From the NCBI RefSeq assembly GCF_014359955.1, contig NZ_JACIYL010000174.1, positions 1 through 6,970 on the forward strand: a stretch of DNA of 6,970 nucleotides. Direction: 5' to 3'. This stretch comes from Thermogutta sp. Its GTDB lineage: Bacteria; Planctomycetota; Planctomycetia; Pirellulales; Thermoguttaceae. Positions 1 through 6,343 of the stretch are shown piece by piece (the stretch's first letter is position 1; every line of letters starts with the position of its first letter). The notes beneath the pieces were generated by a model. The model was not told where the DNA came from, did not search any database, and saw only the letters and a program-made list of their open reading frames with translations. Both the position numbers and the translations under genes were made by a program.

Positions 1-1
1 C

Positions 2-1570
2 ACAGGAGGTGATCGCGCCACGCTGTCGCCCGCGGGTCACATCGTGGAGGACAACGAGATCCATGACTACGGGCAAATCCATCCCATGTATCGCGCGGGG
101 GTGTCGATCGGCGGTGTGGGGCAGCACGTCCTCCACAATCACATCCACCATGCGCCTCACCAGGCGGTGGGTTTTTCGGGCAACAACCACACGATCGCCT
201 GGAACGAGATCGACCATGTCTGCCTGGAATCGAATGACGCGGGAGCCATCTACTCCGGTCGCGACTGGACCATGCGGGGCACCGTTATTTCCTGCAATTA
301 CTTCCACCATATATCCGGTTTTCAGAACCGTGGATGTATGGGTGTCTATTTGGACGATATGTTCTGTGGAACACAGATCGTCAAAAATATTTTTTATCGA
401 GTAACACGCGCTGCATTTATTGGAGGTGGACGAGACAATCTTGTGGAGAATAACATATTCATTGATTGTCGTCCGGCCGTCCATGTTGATGCCCGAGCTC
501 TGGGCTGGGCTTCCTACCATGTCCCCACGACGATGACGCAGCGTCTGAAAGCCATGCCCTACCAGAGCGAACTGTGGCGCAAGGCCTATCCAACACTGGT
601 TAACATTCTTGAAGACGAACCTGCTGCACCGAAAGGCAATATTATTCGCAAAAACTTGTGCTTTGGAGGGACCTGGGACAATATTGAAAATCGTGCGCGG
701 CCTTATCTCGTGATAGAAAACAATGTGATCCTCCCGCTCGACGCTGTAACCCGTTTTTTTGTCAATCCCGCCGCGGAAGACTGGCGGCTCAAGCCCGACG
801 CGCCTGTTCAATCCTCACTCCCAGGCTTTGAGGCCATTCCTTTCGAGAAAATTGGTCCGCGTCGCGCGGATCGGCCACCGGTGTCATGGCGACATGCCAT
901 TTCCGCCAGGCTCGCAAGCTATGAAGAAAAGAAAGACGCGGGACCGGAACGCTGGGAACCCGCCATCAGGAAATTCGAAGAAGCGGACAAACTTCATCCA
1001 CCACCGGAGGGAGCCATTCTTTTCGTGGGAAGTTCCAGTATCGTTCGGTGGGACGTCTCTCGATGGTTCCCCGACTGGATCACGCTCAATCGGGGCTTCG
1101 GTGGCTCGCAGATTCACGAGGTCACCTATTATGCCAAGCGTATCGTCATTCCTTACCATCCCCGATTGATTGTTTTCTATGCCGGAGATAATGACATCGC
1201 GGCCGGGGCATCGCCGGAAACTGTTCGTCGGCGTTTCGCCGATTTCCTGGAAGCCATCCGTTCCGAAGGGGTCAACGCCCCCGTTATCTTTATCGGGATC
1301 AAGCCGTCACTTGCCCGGTGGCACCTTATAGACAGAATTCGGGCCGCCAATCACCTTATTGAAGAATACTGTCGGGCCCATCCGGAATTAAATGCACATT
1401 TTCTGGATGTGGAAAAACCGATGCTGGGGCCTGATGGGCTTCCACAACCAGACCTTTTTGTCAAGGACAGACTCCACCTGAGTGACAAGGGATACCAATT
1501 GTGGTCGGAACTTCTGAAACCGGTCGTAGAGAAACTGCTGGGCGACAAGTTGCCAACAAAGTCTGAGTGA
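2..1570 (+). CDS. Right-handed beta-helix protein with C-terminal SGNH/GDSL hydrolase domain (5' partial)
   Basis: The frame is open from base 2, so the gene starts left of the window; the GTG at 44 is an internal Val codon, not a start. 522 residues are visible. The first part (to about base 780) has short Asn-rich rungs of the right-handed parallel beta-helix type (VEDNEIHDYG, VENNIFIDC, VIENNVILP), a fold common in polysaccharide lyases and related carbohydrate-active enzymes. A closing segment with DWRLKPDAP and GFEAIPFEKIGP (about 775-855) ends the helix. From about 1010 an SGNH hydrolase domain follows: block I GSSS (1028-1039, nucleophile probably the second Ser), block II NRGFGG (1088-1105), block III GDND (1181-1192) and block V DRLH (1466-1477, Asp and His of the triad). 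All four blocks are intact, so the esterase domain is probably active. I infer a secreted or surface enzyme that binds or cleaves polysaccharide and removes acyl groups. The signal peptide and substrate cannot be seen. The gene converges on the TPR gene with two bases between stops. Confidence 0.88.
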   Translation, partial: TGGDRATLSPAGHIVEDNEIHDYGQIHPMYRAGVSIGGVGQHVLHNHIHHAPHQAVGFSGNNHTIAWNEIDHVCLESNDAGAIYSGRDWTMRGTVISCNYFHHISGFQNRGCMGVYLDDMFCGTQIVKNIFYRVTRAAFIGGGRDNLVENNIFIDCRPAVHVDARALGWASYHVPTTMTQRLKAMPYQSELWRKAYPTLVNILEDEPAAPKGNIIRKNLCFGGTWDNIENRARPYLVIENNVILPLDAVTRFFVNPAAEDWRLKPDAPVQSSLPGFEAIPFEKIGPRRADRPPVSWRHAISARLASYEEKKDAGPERWEPAIRKFEEADKLHPPPEGAILFVGSSSIVRWDVSRWFPDWITLNRGFGGSQIHEVTYYAKRIVIPYHPRLIVFYAGDNDIAAGASPETVRRRFADFLEAIRSEGVNAPVIFIGIKPSLARWHLIDRIRAANHLIEEYCRAHPELNAHFLDVEKPMLGPDGLPQPDLFVKDRLHLSDKGYQLWSELLKPVVEKLLGDKLPTKSE

Positions 1571-1572
1571 GT

Positions 1573-4215
1573 TTATCTGCTGTGCGTCAGATATTTCTGA
1601 CATTCCTCTTTGAGGGACAGTATTTTTCCCCGCAGAGGTTCTCCTCCCAGGTCGGGATGGAGAGTTTCGAGCAGACTCAGGACCTCCCAGGCATCCCGCG
1701 TTTTCCCCAGAGTGTGGAGCAGCCAGGCCGTCATGTATTTTGCCCGAAACCACCGAGGAGATCCCTCCGGAGTTCGCCGGGCAATTTCCTGAAATTTCAC
1801 AAGGGCTTCGTTTCGTAAAGAATCGTCGTCCTCGTAAGCCAGAAGAAGTGCAAGATTTTCCTGAATTTCACCATGTTCAGGAAACTCCTGCGCTAGCCGA
1901 CGCATCCACTGGAGCGATTCGTCACGCAGGTTTGCCATGACCAGAAGCCGGGCATATTTCAGACCGGCTTGCACCTTCCAGTCTCGGGAGTGCGTCGCAT
2001 ATTGCTCGGTGAAGTCGGGCACTGCTGCCACAACCCATCGTGCCACAGTCTGAGCTCGATTCGGTCTCGTCCGGGAGAGTTTCTCCATAACGGTGGTCGC
2101 CCATTCCCAGCGAATATCGAACTCCAGATGGAGAAGCTGGTCACACCAATACTGTGCTTCTGCTTCCTGCCCTAACTGTGCGGTAACCTCCAGCCAAAGG
2201 GCGATCCATCGCGATTTCACGGAGACATCTTCGCCCAACGTACGGAATTGCTTCCAAAACTGATCCCGATCGGGGAAGCGTGTCAGAAGGATTTTTTCCG
2301 CGAGAACGGGATCTCTTCCCTCCCACAGGAACAATCGGATCGCACGCTCCTCGGCCATGAGTCGGTATCGTGGATCCACGCCACCCACGCTATCCGCCGT
2401 ACTCCAGCGATGAAGCCGCTGCGCTATTTGACGAGCCTTCTCGGCCATATCCTGCGTTGGTTGCTCGAAAAGAACGGCCAGGCACCGATCGAGTCCCAAA
2501 AACACTTTTTCCACTACGTCTTCTCGTTCGGCCTCTGCCAACTGTCCATTGGAATCGCCGCTTTGCTCAGAGATGCGGCTTGCTCCTTCCGCTCTATCTG
2601 TTGGCAATTGCTCAAGGGTGTCCAGATACGCATCAACGGCTTCCTGACATTTTGACTGATACTCCAGGAGTTGCGCAAGGCGGAATCGCACGAGGTAAGC
2701 CTCTTGGCTTTGGCGAAATCGATTAAGATATTCGCGGAGTTCTCTCTCATAAGCGGCAAGGTAGGTGGCCTCGTCTTTTGCCACCAGTCGCCCAAGATTG
2801 ACGAGTGCCAGATAAGCTGCTTCAGAGGCCTTCGCCTGTTGGGGAAACTCCTGGGCAAGCATCTTGAACCGCTGCCACGCTTCTTGATACAGCGATTGTT
2901 GTTGAGCTATGGCCGCAGCCGCCCAACCGCACCGAAAAGCTACGTCTTCCTGTCCGGCCTTGCGCGCTGCTTGGGCAACACGATCATAGACTGTTAAAGC
3001 CTCCTGCCACCTGCCTGCTCGATAGGCGTTCTCGGCCACATAGAGATCCAGGGTGGTGCTGTTTACGTTCGCCCTTGCCGAGGCCGCACGCGCGACGAGG
3101 AGTTCTCCCCGGTGGGTCCAATACGTGGACCCGCTCTCTCTCAGCATTTCCACCAGCTTTTTGATGTGGACTTCCCACTCCTGAGAACTCGTGTCCCCTC
3201 GTTCCATCGCTTTTTTCCAAAACCAGGTAGCCGTTTCGAGCATCGCGAAAGCCAAAGGCGGCGAAGGTGGGACCTCAACTGCCATGGCTCTTTCAAACAG
3301 CGATCTGGCGAGTTGCTCCTCTTCGAACGTAGTGGCCCATCGCAACCGGGCGGCGAGGAGCTCCTGCTGTTGCTCCGGGGCGAGTTGCTCCTCACTGAAA
3401 CCGGCAAGGACTTTCCAGGCCACTTCTTTCTGGCCCAGCAACCGGTTGACGTCCGCATAATAGATCCGGGAGGGAAAACCAAGGGGATGGTCAAGCGGCA
3501 ATTCACTGAGCACCCGGAGGTTGCTCGCCGCATCATTGAGCATGGCGAGATAGTCGTCGGACCCGGCTGGATAGGTCCGTCCCAGTTCAAACGCGGCAAG
3601 CGCTGTCCAGAACTGGGCCTGCCTGTCAAGGCTCAGGAGTTGCTGTTCACCAAGTCGCAGGTCGTCCGTCTCCGGCACCTTGTGTGGCCGTCTCAGTGAT
3701 TGGGCAATTTTTTCGCGGAGGGTCTTCAGTTTTTCCCCAGCCCTTCGGAGAATCGTCCGTGACGGCTCCATCCTCTCTTCCCAAGCCGAGGGCGAAGACG
3801 GTGTGGCCAGAAGAGTCAACTCGGCTTCCTCCCGCAGGATTTTTCCCTGCTCCACGAGAACTTTCACGCCCGTCAGGCCGACGACGAGACTCCAGTCGCT
3901 CTCGCCATGGTCCTTCTCGAAGCTGTTGGTCAATTCCTGAGCCCGTTGCCAGCAGGCTGTCCGCCGGGCAATGTCGGCGTAAAGGGCGTGTTCTTTGAGA
4001 GTTTCCAGAAACTGGATGGTAAGCACCGCCTTGTCAGCGATACCTAAACCCGGTCGCTGCAACGAGAGCTCGCACTGATACTCGGCAAGCCGAAACAGGC
4101 GGCGAGACCGCAACGATTGAATGAACTGCAGGTCTTCAGTAACGTCTGCCGTGCCCTGCGATGGCACCAGCATCAGCCCAAAAAAGAGAACGAGCAAAAC
4201 CGAAAACCATTTCAT
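1573..4215 (-). CDS. Large exported TPR (alpha-solenoid) protein, last gene of the ExbB/ExbD operon
   Basis: 880 residues. I start it at the ATG at 4215, not at the longer in-frame start at 4266, because this ATG overlaps the exbD-2 stop (ATGA) and is followed at once by a signal peptide: MKW, a hydrophobic core at residues 5-17 (rich in Leu, Val and Phe), then a likely cleavage site after GTA (residue 23). There is no lipobox Cys. The mature part is almost wholly helical, rich in Leu, Ala, Glu, Gln and Arg. TPR-like helix pairs are clearest near residues 397-421 (YRAGRWQEALTVYDRV), 442-458 (QEAWQRFKMLAQEFP), 517-538 (QEAVDAYLDTLEQLP), 760-783 and 834-855. A polar stretch near 540-565 looks like a linker. 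No catalytic motif is visible. TPR solenoids bind other proteins, so I infer a periplasmic scaffold or load-bearing partner of the ExbB/ExbD motor, possibly analogous in position to the Tol-associated TPR protein CpoB. The stop is TAA at 1573-1575, two bases from the convergent gene. Confidence 0.87.
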   Translation of the reverse strand: MKWFSVLLVLFFGLMLVPSQGTADVTEDLQFIQSLRSRRLFRLAEYQCELSLQRPGLGIADKAVLTIQFLETLKEHALYADIARRTACWQRAQELTNSFEKDHGESDWSLVVGLTGVKVLVEQGKILREEAELTLLATPSSPSAWEERMEPSRTILRRAGEKLKTLREKIAQSLRRPHKVPETDDLRLGEQQLLSLDRQAQFWTALAAFELGRTYPAGSDDYLAMLNDAASNLRVLSELPLDHPLGFPSRIYYADVNRLLGQKEVAWKVLAGFSEEQLAPEQQQELLAARLRWATTFEEEQLARSLFERAMAVEVPPSPPLAFAMLETATWFWKKAMERGDTSSQEWEVHIKKLVEMLRESGSTYWTHRGELLVARAASARANVNSTTLDLYVAENAYRAGRWQEALTVYDRVAQAARKAGQEDVAFRCGWAAAAIAQQQSLYQEAWQRFKMLAQEFPQQAKASEAAYLALVNLGRLVAKDEATYLAAYERELREYLNRFRQSQEAYLVRFRLAQLLEYQSKCQEAVDAYLDTLEQLPTDRAEGASRISEQSGDSNGQLAEAEREDVVEKVFLGLDRCLAVLFEQPTQDMAEKARQIAQRLHRWSTADSVGGVDPRYRLMAEERAIRLFLWEGRDPVLAEKILLTRFPDRDQFWKQFRTLGEDVSVKSRWIALWLEVTAQLGQEAEAQYWCDQLLHLEFDIRWEWATTVMEKLSRTRPNRAQTVARWVVAAVPDFTEQYATHSRDWKVQAGLKYARLLVMANLRDESLQWMRRLAQEFPEHGEIQENLALLLAYEDDDSLRNEALVKFQEIARRTPEGSPRWFRAKYMTAWLLHTLGKTRDAWEVLSLLETLHPDLGGEPLRGKILSLKEECQKYLTHSR
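1586..1627 (+). terminator. Candidate terminator: two tandem hairpins and a T-tract past the SGNH gene stop
   Basis: Fifteen bases past the plus-strand stop lies a perfect inverted repeat, GTCAGA-TATT-TCTGAC (1586-1601). A second short hairpin follows (1603-1617, arms TTCCTC and GAGGGA, loop TTT, one T-G wobble), and then a T5 run at 1623-1627. The order of hairpin and T-run fits intrinsic termination of rightward transcription. The stems are short and five bases separate the second one from the T-run, so the call is weak. The whole element lies inside the 3' end of the opposing TPR gene, where it also encodes the last residues of that protein. Confidence 0.35.
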
Positions 4216-4655
4216 GGGCGCTGCGGAGCCGCAAGATGGACCCTGTGGAAACCGACCTTTCGGCACAGATCATACACCCGGATGACGTCCTGCATGGGAA
4301 CGGCAAAACCCGCATCGATAATAACGGGAACATCCAGGCGAACCCGAGCAGCGGCCTGAAGTGTCACCCCGAGCTCGTCGAAATCGGCCATCTGCCGATT
4401 ATTGAGAGTAATCCTGACCGGCGGTCCGTCACTCAGCCTGATGACGATTTCCGTCAGATTCGCCAGTTCCGGCGGAAGTGATTCCGTGCTCCGTGAGACG
4501 CCAGCCTCATCGAGGGGCGTGGGCAGGACCTGCTCAAGGGGTGTGAAGCGGGTCGTGCAGAGGAAAAAAATAATCAACTGAAAGACAACGTCAATCATCG
4601 GCGTCATTGGCAAATCCAGGTCCTGTCTCTGGTTCAAGACTGATTGCCGCCTCAT
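4212..4655 (-). CDS. exbD: ExbD/TolR-family biopolymer transport protein, second copy (ExbD-2)
   Basis: 147 residues, typical ExbD/TolR length. A short cytoplasmic N-terminus (MRRQSVLNQRQDLDLP) leads into the family signature MTPMIDVVFQL (17-27). Asp22 is the membrane aspartate that carries protons in this family. One transmembrane helix (about 20-35) is followed by a periplasmic domain ending in a beta-strand/helix/strand pattern (VPVIIDAG, then VRRVYDL-like helix, then GFHRVHLAA), as in other ExbD proteins. It forms, with ExbB, the stator/rotor unit of a proton-driven motor. The start is ATG at 4655, preceded at a suitable distance by an AGGGTG sequence, a plausible ribosome-binding site, within the 36-base gap after exbD-1. 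Its stop overlaps the TPR start as ATGA, which suggests coupled translation. It differs clearly from ExbD-1 in sequence outside the signature, so it is not a recent duplicate. Whether it should be named exbD, tolR or another family member cannot be settled from sequence alone. Confidence 0.92.
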   Translation of the reverse strand: MRRQSVLNQRQDLDLPMTPMIDVVFQLIIFFLCTTRFTPLEQVLPTPLDEAGVSRSTESLPPELANLTEIVIRLSDGPPVRITLNNRQMADFDELGVTLQAAARVRLDVPVIIDAGFAVPMQDVIRVYDLCRKVGFHRVHLAAPQRP

Positions 4656-4691
4656 GACGCACCCTGATTCACCCTAGAGCTTTCGGCGGTT
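4656..4691 (-). promoter_or_regulatory. Short exbD-1/exbD-2 spacer with a ribosome-binding site
   Basis: This 36-base gap is the only non-coding DNA inside the operon. Read on the minus strand it ends in CAGGGTGCGTC just before the exbD-2 ATG, giving an AGGGTG Shine-Dalgarno-like stretch a few bases upstream. I see no hairpin or promoter in it, so exbD-2 is most likely translated from the same mRNA as exbB and exbD-1. Confidence 0.45.
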
Positions 4692-5117
4692 CTACGGAGA
4701 CATTTCCTCCCCAATGACCGCGAACGAAACATTCCAAATCCCGCTCTCCGCGCAACGAACGAGAAGGGGCGCGATTTTGCCGTAAGGCGTCCGGCGATCG
4801 GTGCGGATCCGCACTTCCAGAGTTTCGCTCGTCCTGCGATCTGCCGACAGAATCCGACCCAACCGTTCAAGATCAATTGTCTCACCACTCAGTATGAGGG
4901 TTCCATCCTGGGCCACATTGATGACAATGCGTCGCGTGGAGTTCTCCATCGCTTTGTGTCCGGTTCGTGCCACCGGCAGTTCCAGCTCGACGGAGCTTTC
5001 CTGCTGGGCCAGGTGCCCTGCAAGCAAAAAGAACAGAATGAGCTGAAACGTCACGTCGATCATCGGCGTGAGGTTAAGTTTCACCGGCAATCTGGCTGAA
5101 TGGACCCTCGCTCTCAT
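4692..5117 (-). CDS. exbD: ExbD/TolR-family biopolymer transport protein, first copy (ExbD-1)
   Basis: 141 residues. The N-terminus is basic (MRARVHSARLPVKLN) and is followed by LTPMIDVTFQL (16-26), with Asp21 as the conserved proton-carrying residue, and one transmembrane helix to about residue 35 ending in FFLLAGHL. The periplasmic part keeps the usual ExbD layout: a strand with IVINVAQDGTL, then LSGETIDLERL, then LEVRIRTDRRTPYGKI, and a final SGIWNVSFAV strand. It is thus a complete ExbD. Its ATG shares one base with the exbB stop (TGATG at 5115-5119), the arrangement usual for translational coupling, and fixes the start. It should sit in the inner membrane within an ExbB oligomer. The second ExbD gene lies just downstream, so the two may form a mixed pair or serve alternately. 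The symbol is a family-level name. Confidence 0.93.
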   Translation of the reverse strand: MRARVHSARLPVKLNLTPMIDVTFQLILFFLLAGHLAQQESSVELELPVARTGHKAMENSTRRIVINVAQDGTLILSGETIDLERLGRILSADRRTSETLEVRIRTDRRTPYGKIAPLLVRCAESGIWNVSFAVIGEEMSP

Positions 5118-6136
5118 CAGCGGACGCTTCCCGACGGCGGCGATCCCGAAGAACTGACAGGGGGCTTAGCTGCCACCCGGCGTCGCCGTAGCGGCGCCAG
5201 AAGCTGCTGCGAGGCGACGGCCACCTCTGCCATCAGTTCATCTACACGATTACGAAAATAGGCGTACGCGGCAAGCGACGGGATGGCCACGATGAGTCCT
5301 TCCACGGTCGTCACGAGGGCCAGGTAAATCGCTTGTGCCAGATCGGCAGCCCGTGCGGCCCCCTGCGTTTCGGCCACCGTTTTAAATGCCAGGATCATAC
5401 CCACCACCGTTCCCAACAGTCCCAGCATCGGCGCCAGGTTACCAATCACGGAGAGATACTCGACCTTCCGAAGAAGTTTGGCGGTGTATTCCATAAGCGC
5501 ATCCTCCAGGGCTTTTTCCACCTGGTGCCATCCGCCTTCCCACTCGATCAGCCCGGCTTTGAGCACATCAGTGAAAATGCACGGGTGGGCCTCGCAAATC
5601 GCCACCAGCCCCTTCAAGTCGCGAGCCGCCAGAGCCTGGCCCAGTTGATTGACCACCTCCGAAGGCATGAGCACGGATTTACGAAGAGTGATGAGCTGCT
5701 CCACAACCAGGGCACCAGCCACCAGGGAGAGACCGATGATGAGAAATCCCACCGTCCCGCCCGCCTTGATGATTTCCCATACGCCGAAGGAAGACCGCTG
5801 GGGCGGCGGTCCAGCGGCTTTTTCGGCAACGCTGGGCTCCGCGGCCTCGGGTTGCTGCGGCTGTCTTCCCGTTTGGTTATTCTGAGCGGTTACTTCGCGC
5901 GACTCCGCCGCCCCTTCCTTCAACTGCCCGGACGGCAATTCTGGCTCAGGGAGCGGCAAAAACGGCGCCGCCTCAAACCCCAGTATGACACCGTTCCGCT
6001 GACCTCCCGGAGCTCCAGGAAACAAATTTGTGTTCAAGACAACTACGCAGAAGATCAACGCGCCAAACAGGACTGAGGGACCTGCCGGCAAGCGATTGCC
6101 CATTTGAGCACCTGCACGGAAAAGCATTTGCTGCAT
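5117..6136 (-). CDS. exbB: MotA/TolQ/ExbB-family proton channel with extended N-terminus
   Basis: 339 residues, against roughly 230-245 for classical ExbB or TolQ. Residues 20-38 form an extra hydrophobic segment (VLFGALIFCVVVL), either a signal anchor or a signal peptide. Residues 40-115 are a Pro, Gln, Glu and Ala-rich linker likely to lie in the periplasm. The family core follows: transmembrane segment at 125-147 (GFLIIGLSLVAGALVVEQ), a cytoplasmic helical domain at about 150-225, then the two diagnostic helices, 229-251 (GNLAPMLGLLGTVVGM) and 268-293 (ALVTTVEGLIVAIP). The Thr residues in these helices line the proton path in the family. A basic tail (LRRRR, 316-320) suits a cytoplasmic C-terminus. 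With ExbD it converts proton flow into motion across the periplasm. An in-frame TGA lies 24 bases before the ATG, so no longer start is possible; Met4 and Met12 are alternatives, as no strong ribosome-binding site precedes any of them. It is the first gene of the operon. Confidence 0.93.
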   Translation of the reverse strand: MQQMLFRAGAQMGNRLPAGPSVLFGALIFCVVVLNTNLFPGAPGGQRNGVILGFEAAPFLPLPEPELPSGQLKEGAAESREVTAQNNQTGRQPQQPEAAEPSVAEKAAGPPPQRSSFGVWEIIKAGGTVGFLIIGLSLVAGALVVEQLITLRKSVLMPSEVVNQLGQALAARDLKGLVAICEAHPCIFTDVLKAGLIEWEGGWHQVEKALEDALMEYTAKLLRKVEYLSVIGNLAPMLGLLGTVVGMILAFKTVAETQGAARAADLAQAIYLALVTTVEGLIVAIPSLAAYAYFRNRVDELMAEVAVASQQLLAPLRRRRVAAKPPVSSSGSPPSGSVR

Positions 6137-6162
6137 GTTGACCGCTCTGGAAAGCTTTCACG

Positions 6163-6185
6163 CGCGCTTTCTCAAAACAAGCGCG
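6163..6185 (-). promoter_or_regulatory. GC-rich hairpin in the exbB leader
   Basis: A 7-base perfect inverted repeat (CGCGCTT and AAGCGCG) surrounds a 9-base loop, ending 26 bases before the exbB ATG. It would fold in the mRNA leader. There is no T-tract after it on either strand, so it does not look like a terminator. It could affect mRNA stability or translation of exbB. The pairing is seen directly; the role is inference. Confidence 0.35.
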
Positions 6186-6246
6186 ACGCCTGTGGGTGAC
6201 CAACTCCTCCAATACCGCCGCCTCAATCGTCGCCTATCCTAACCAA

Positions 6247-6261
6247 AAGATCACAGATCTT
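6247..6261. promoter_or_regulatory. 15-base palindrome upstream of the exbB operon
   Basis: A perfect inverted repeat, AAGATC-ACA-GATCTT, with 6-base arms and a 3-base centre. It lies 111 bases before the exbB start and just upstream (minus strand) of the weak TAGGAT box, where an operator could sit. Read on the minus strand it is followed by TTGG, giving a T4 run that could instead make it a weak terminator for xseA. Both roles are possible and neither is shown. Confidence 0.3.
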
Positions 6262-6343
6262 ACGATGGCCACGTGCTGCTACCATGTCATTCTGCAAAAC
6301 TTACACACACATCGCCCATTCCGGACCTGTTGCATTCTATTCG

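Larger units (their letters stand above)
6137..6343. other. Non-coding gap between xseA and exbB, likely holding the operon promoter
   Basis: These 207 bases are the only real intergenic space in the window and lie directly upstream of the leftward exbB operon, so its promoter is expected here. I find no convincing sigma-70 pair; a TAGGAT read on the minus strand (6236-6241) resembles a -10 box but has no good -35 partner. Two inverted repeats occur and are listed separately. Short reading frames crossing the gap, including a TTG-initiated one behind GGAGGAG, overlap exbB or xseA in other frames and show no protein-like character. Confidence 0.5.

Noticed and set aside
44..1570. GTG at 44 as the start of the beta-helix/SGNH gene
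   Set aside because: The frame stays open to base 2 and reads as further beta-helix sequence (GGDRATLSPAGHI), so the GTG is an internal Val codon of a gene cut by the window edge.
3307..3393. A 15-base direct repeat (GGCGAGTTGCTCCTC at 3307-3321 and 3379-3393)
   Set aside because: Both copies encode the same short EEQLA peptide in helical parts of the TPR protein. This is explained by repeated protein composition, with no sign of a mobile or regulatory repeat.
3112..3699. A 195-codon open frame on the plus strand opposite the TPR gene
   Set aside because: It lies wholly within the TPR coding sequence, has no recognisable motif or ribosome-binding context, and its composition follows from the opposite strand.
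4216..4266. Longer start for the TPR protein, 17 residues upstream
   Set aside because: The added residues (MPKGRFPQGPSCGSAAP) would precede a normal signal peptide, and they overlap exbD-2. The ATG overlapping the exbD-2 stop gives a standard exported protein.
5333..6076. A 247-codon open frame on the plus strand opposite exbB
   Set aside because: It is antisense to a well-supported ExbB, and its translation is rich in His, Arg, Gln and Ser with no domain-like pattern. This is typical of an open frame caused by codon bias in a GC-rich gene.
5973..6212. A 79-codon minus-strand frame from a TTG behind GGAGGAG
   Set aside because: Most of it overlaps the exbB N-terminus in another frame, and the peptide has no hydrophobic or domain-like pattern.
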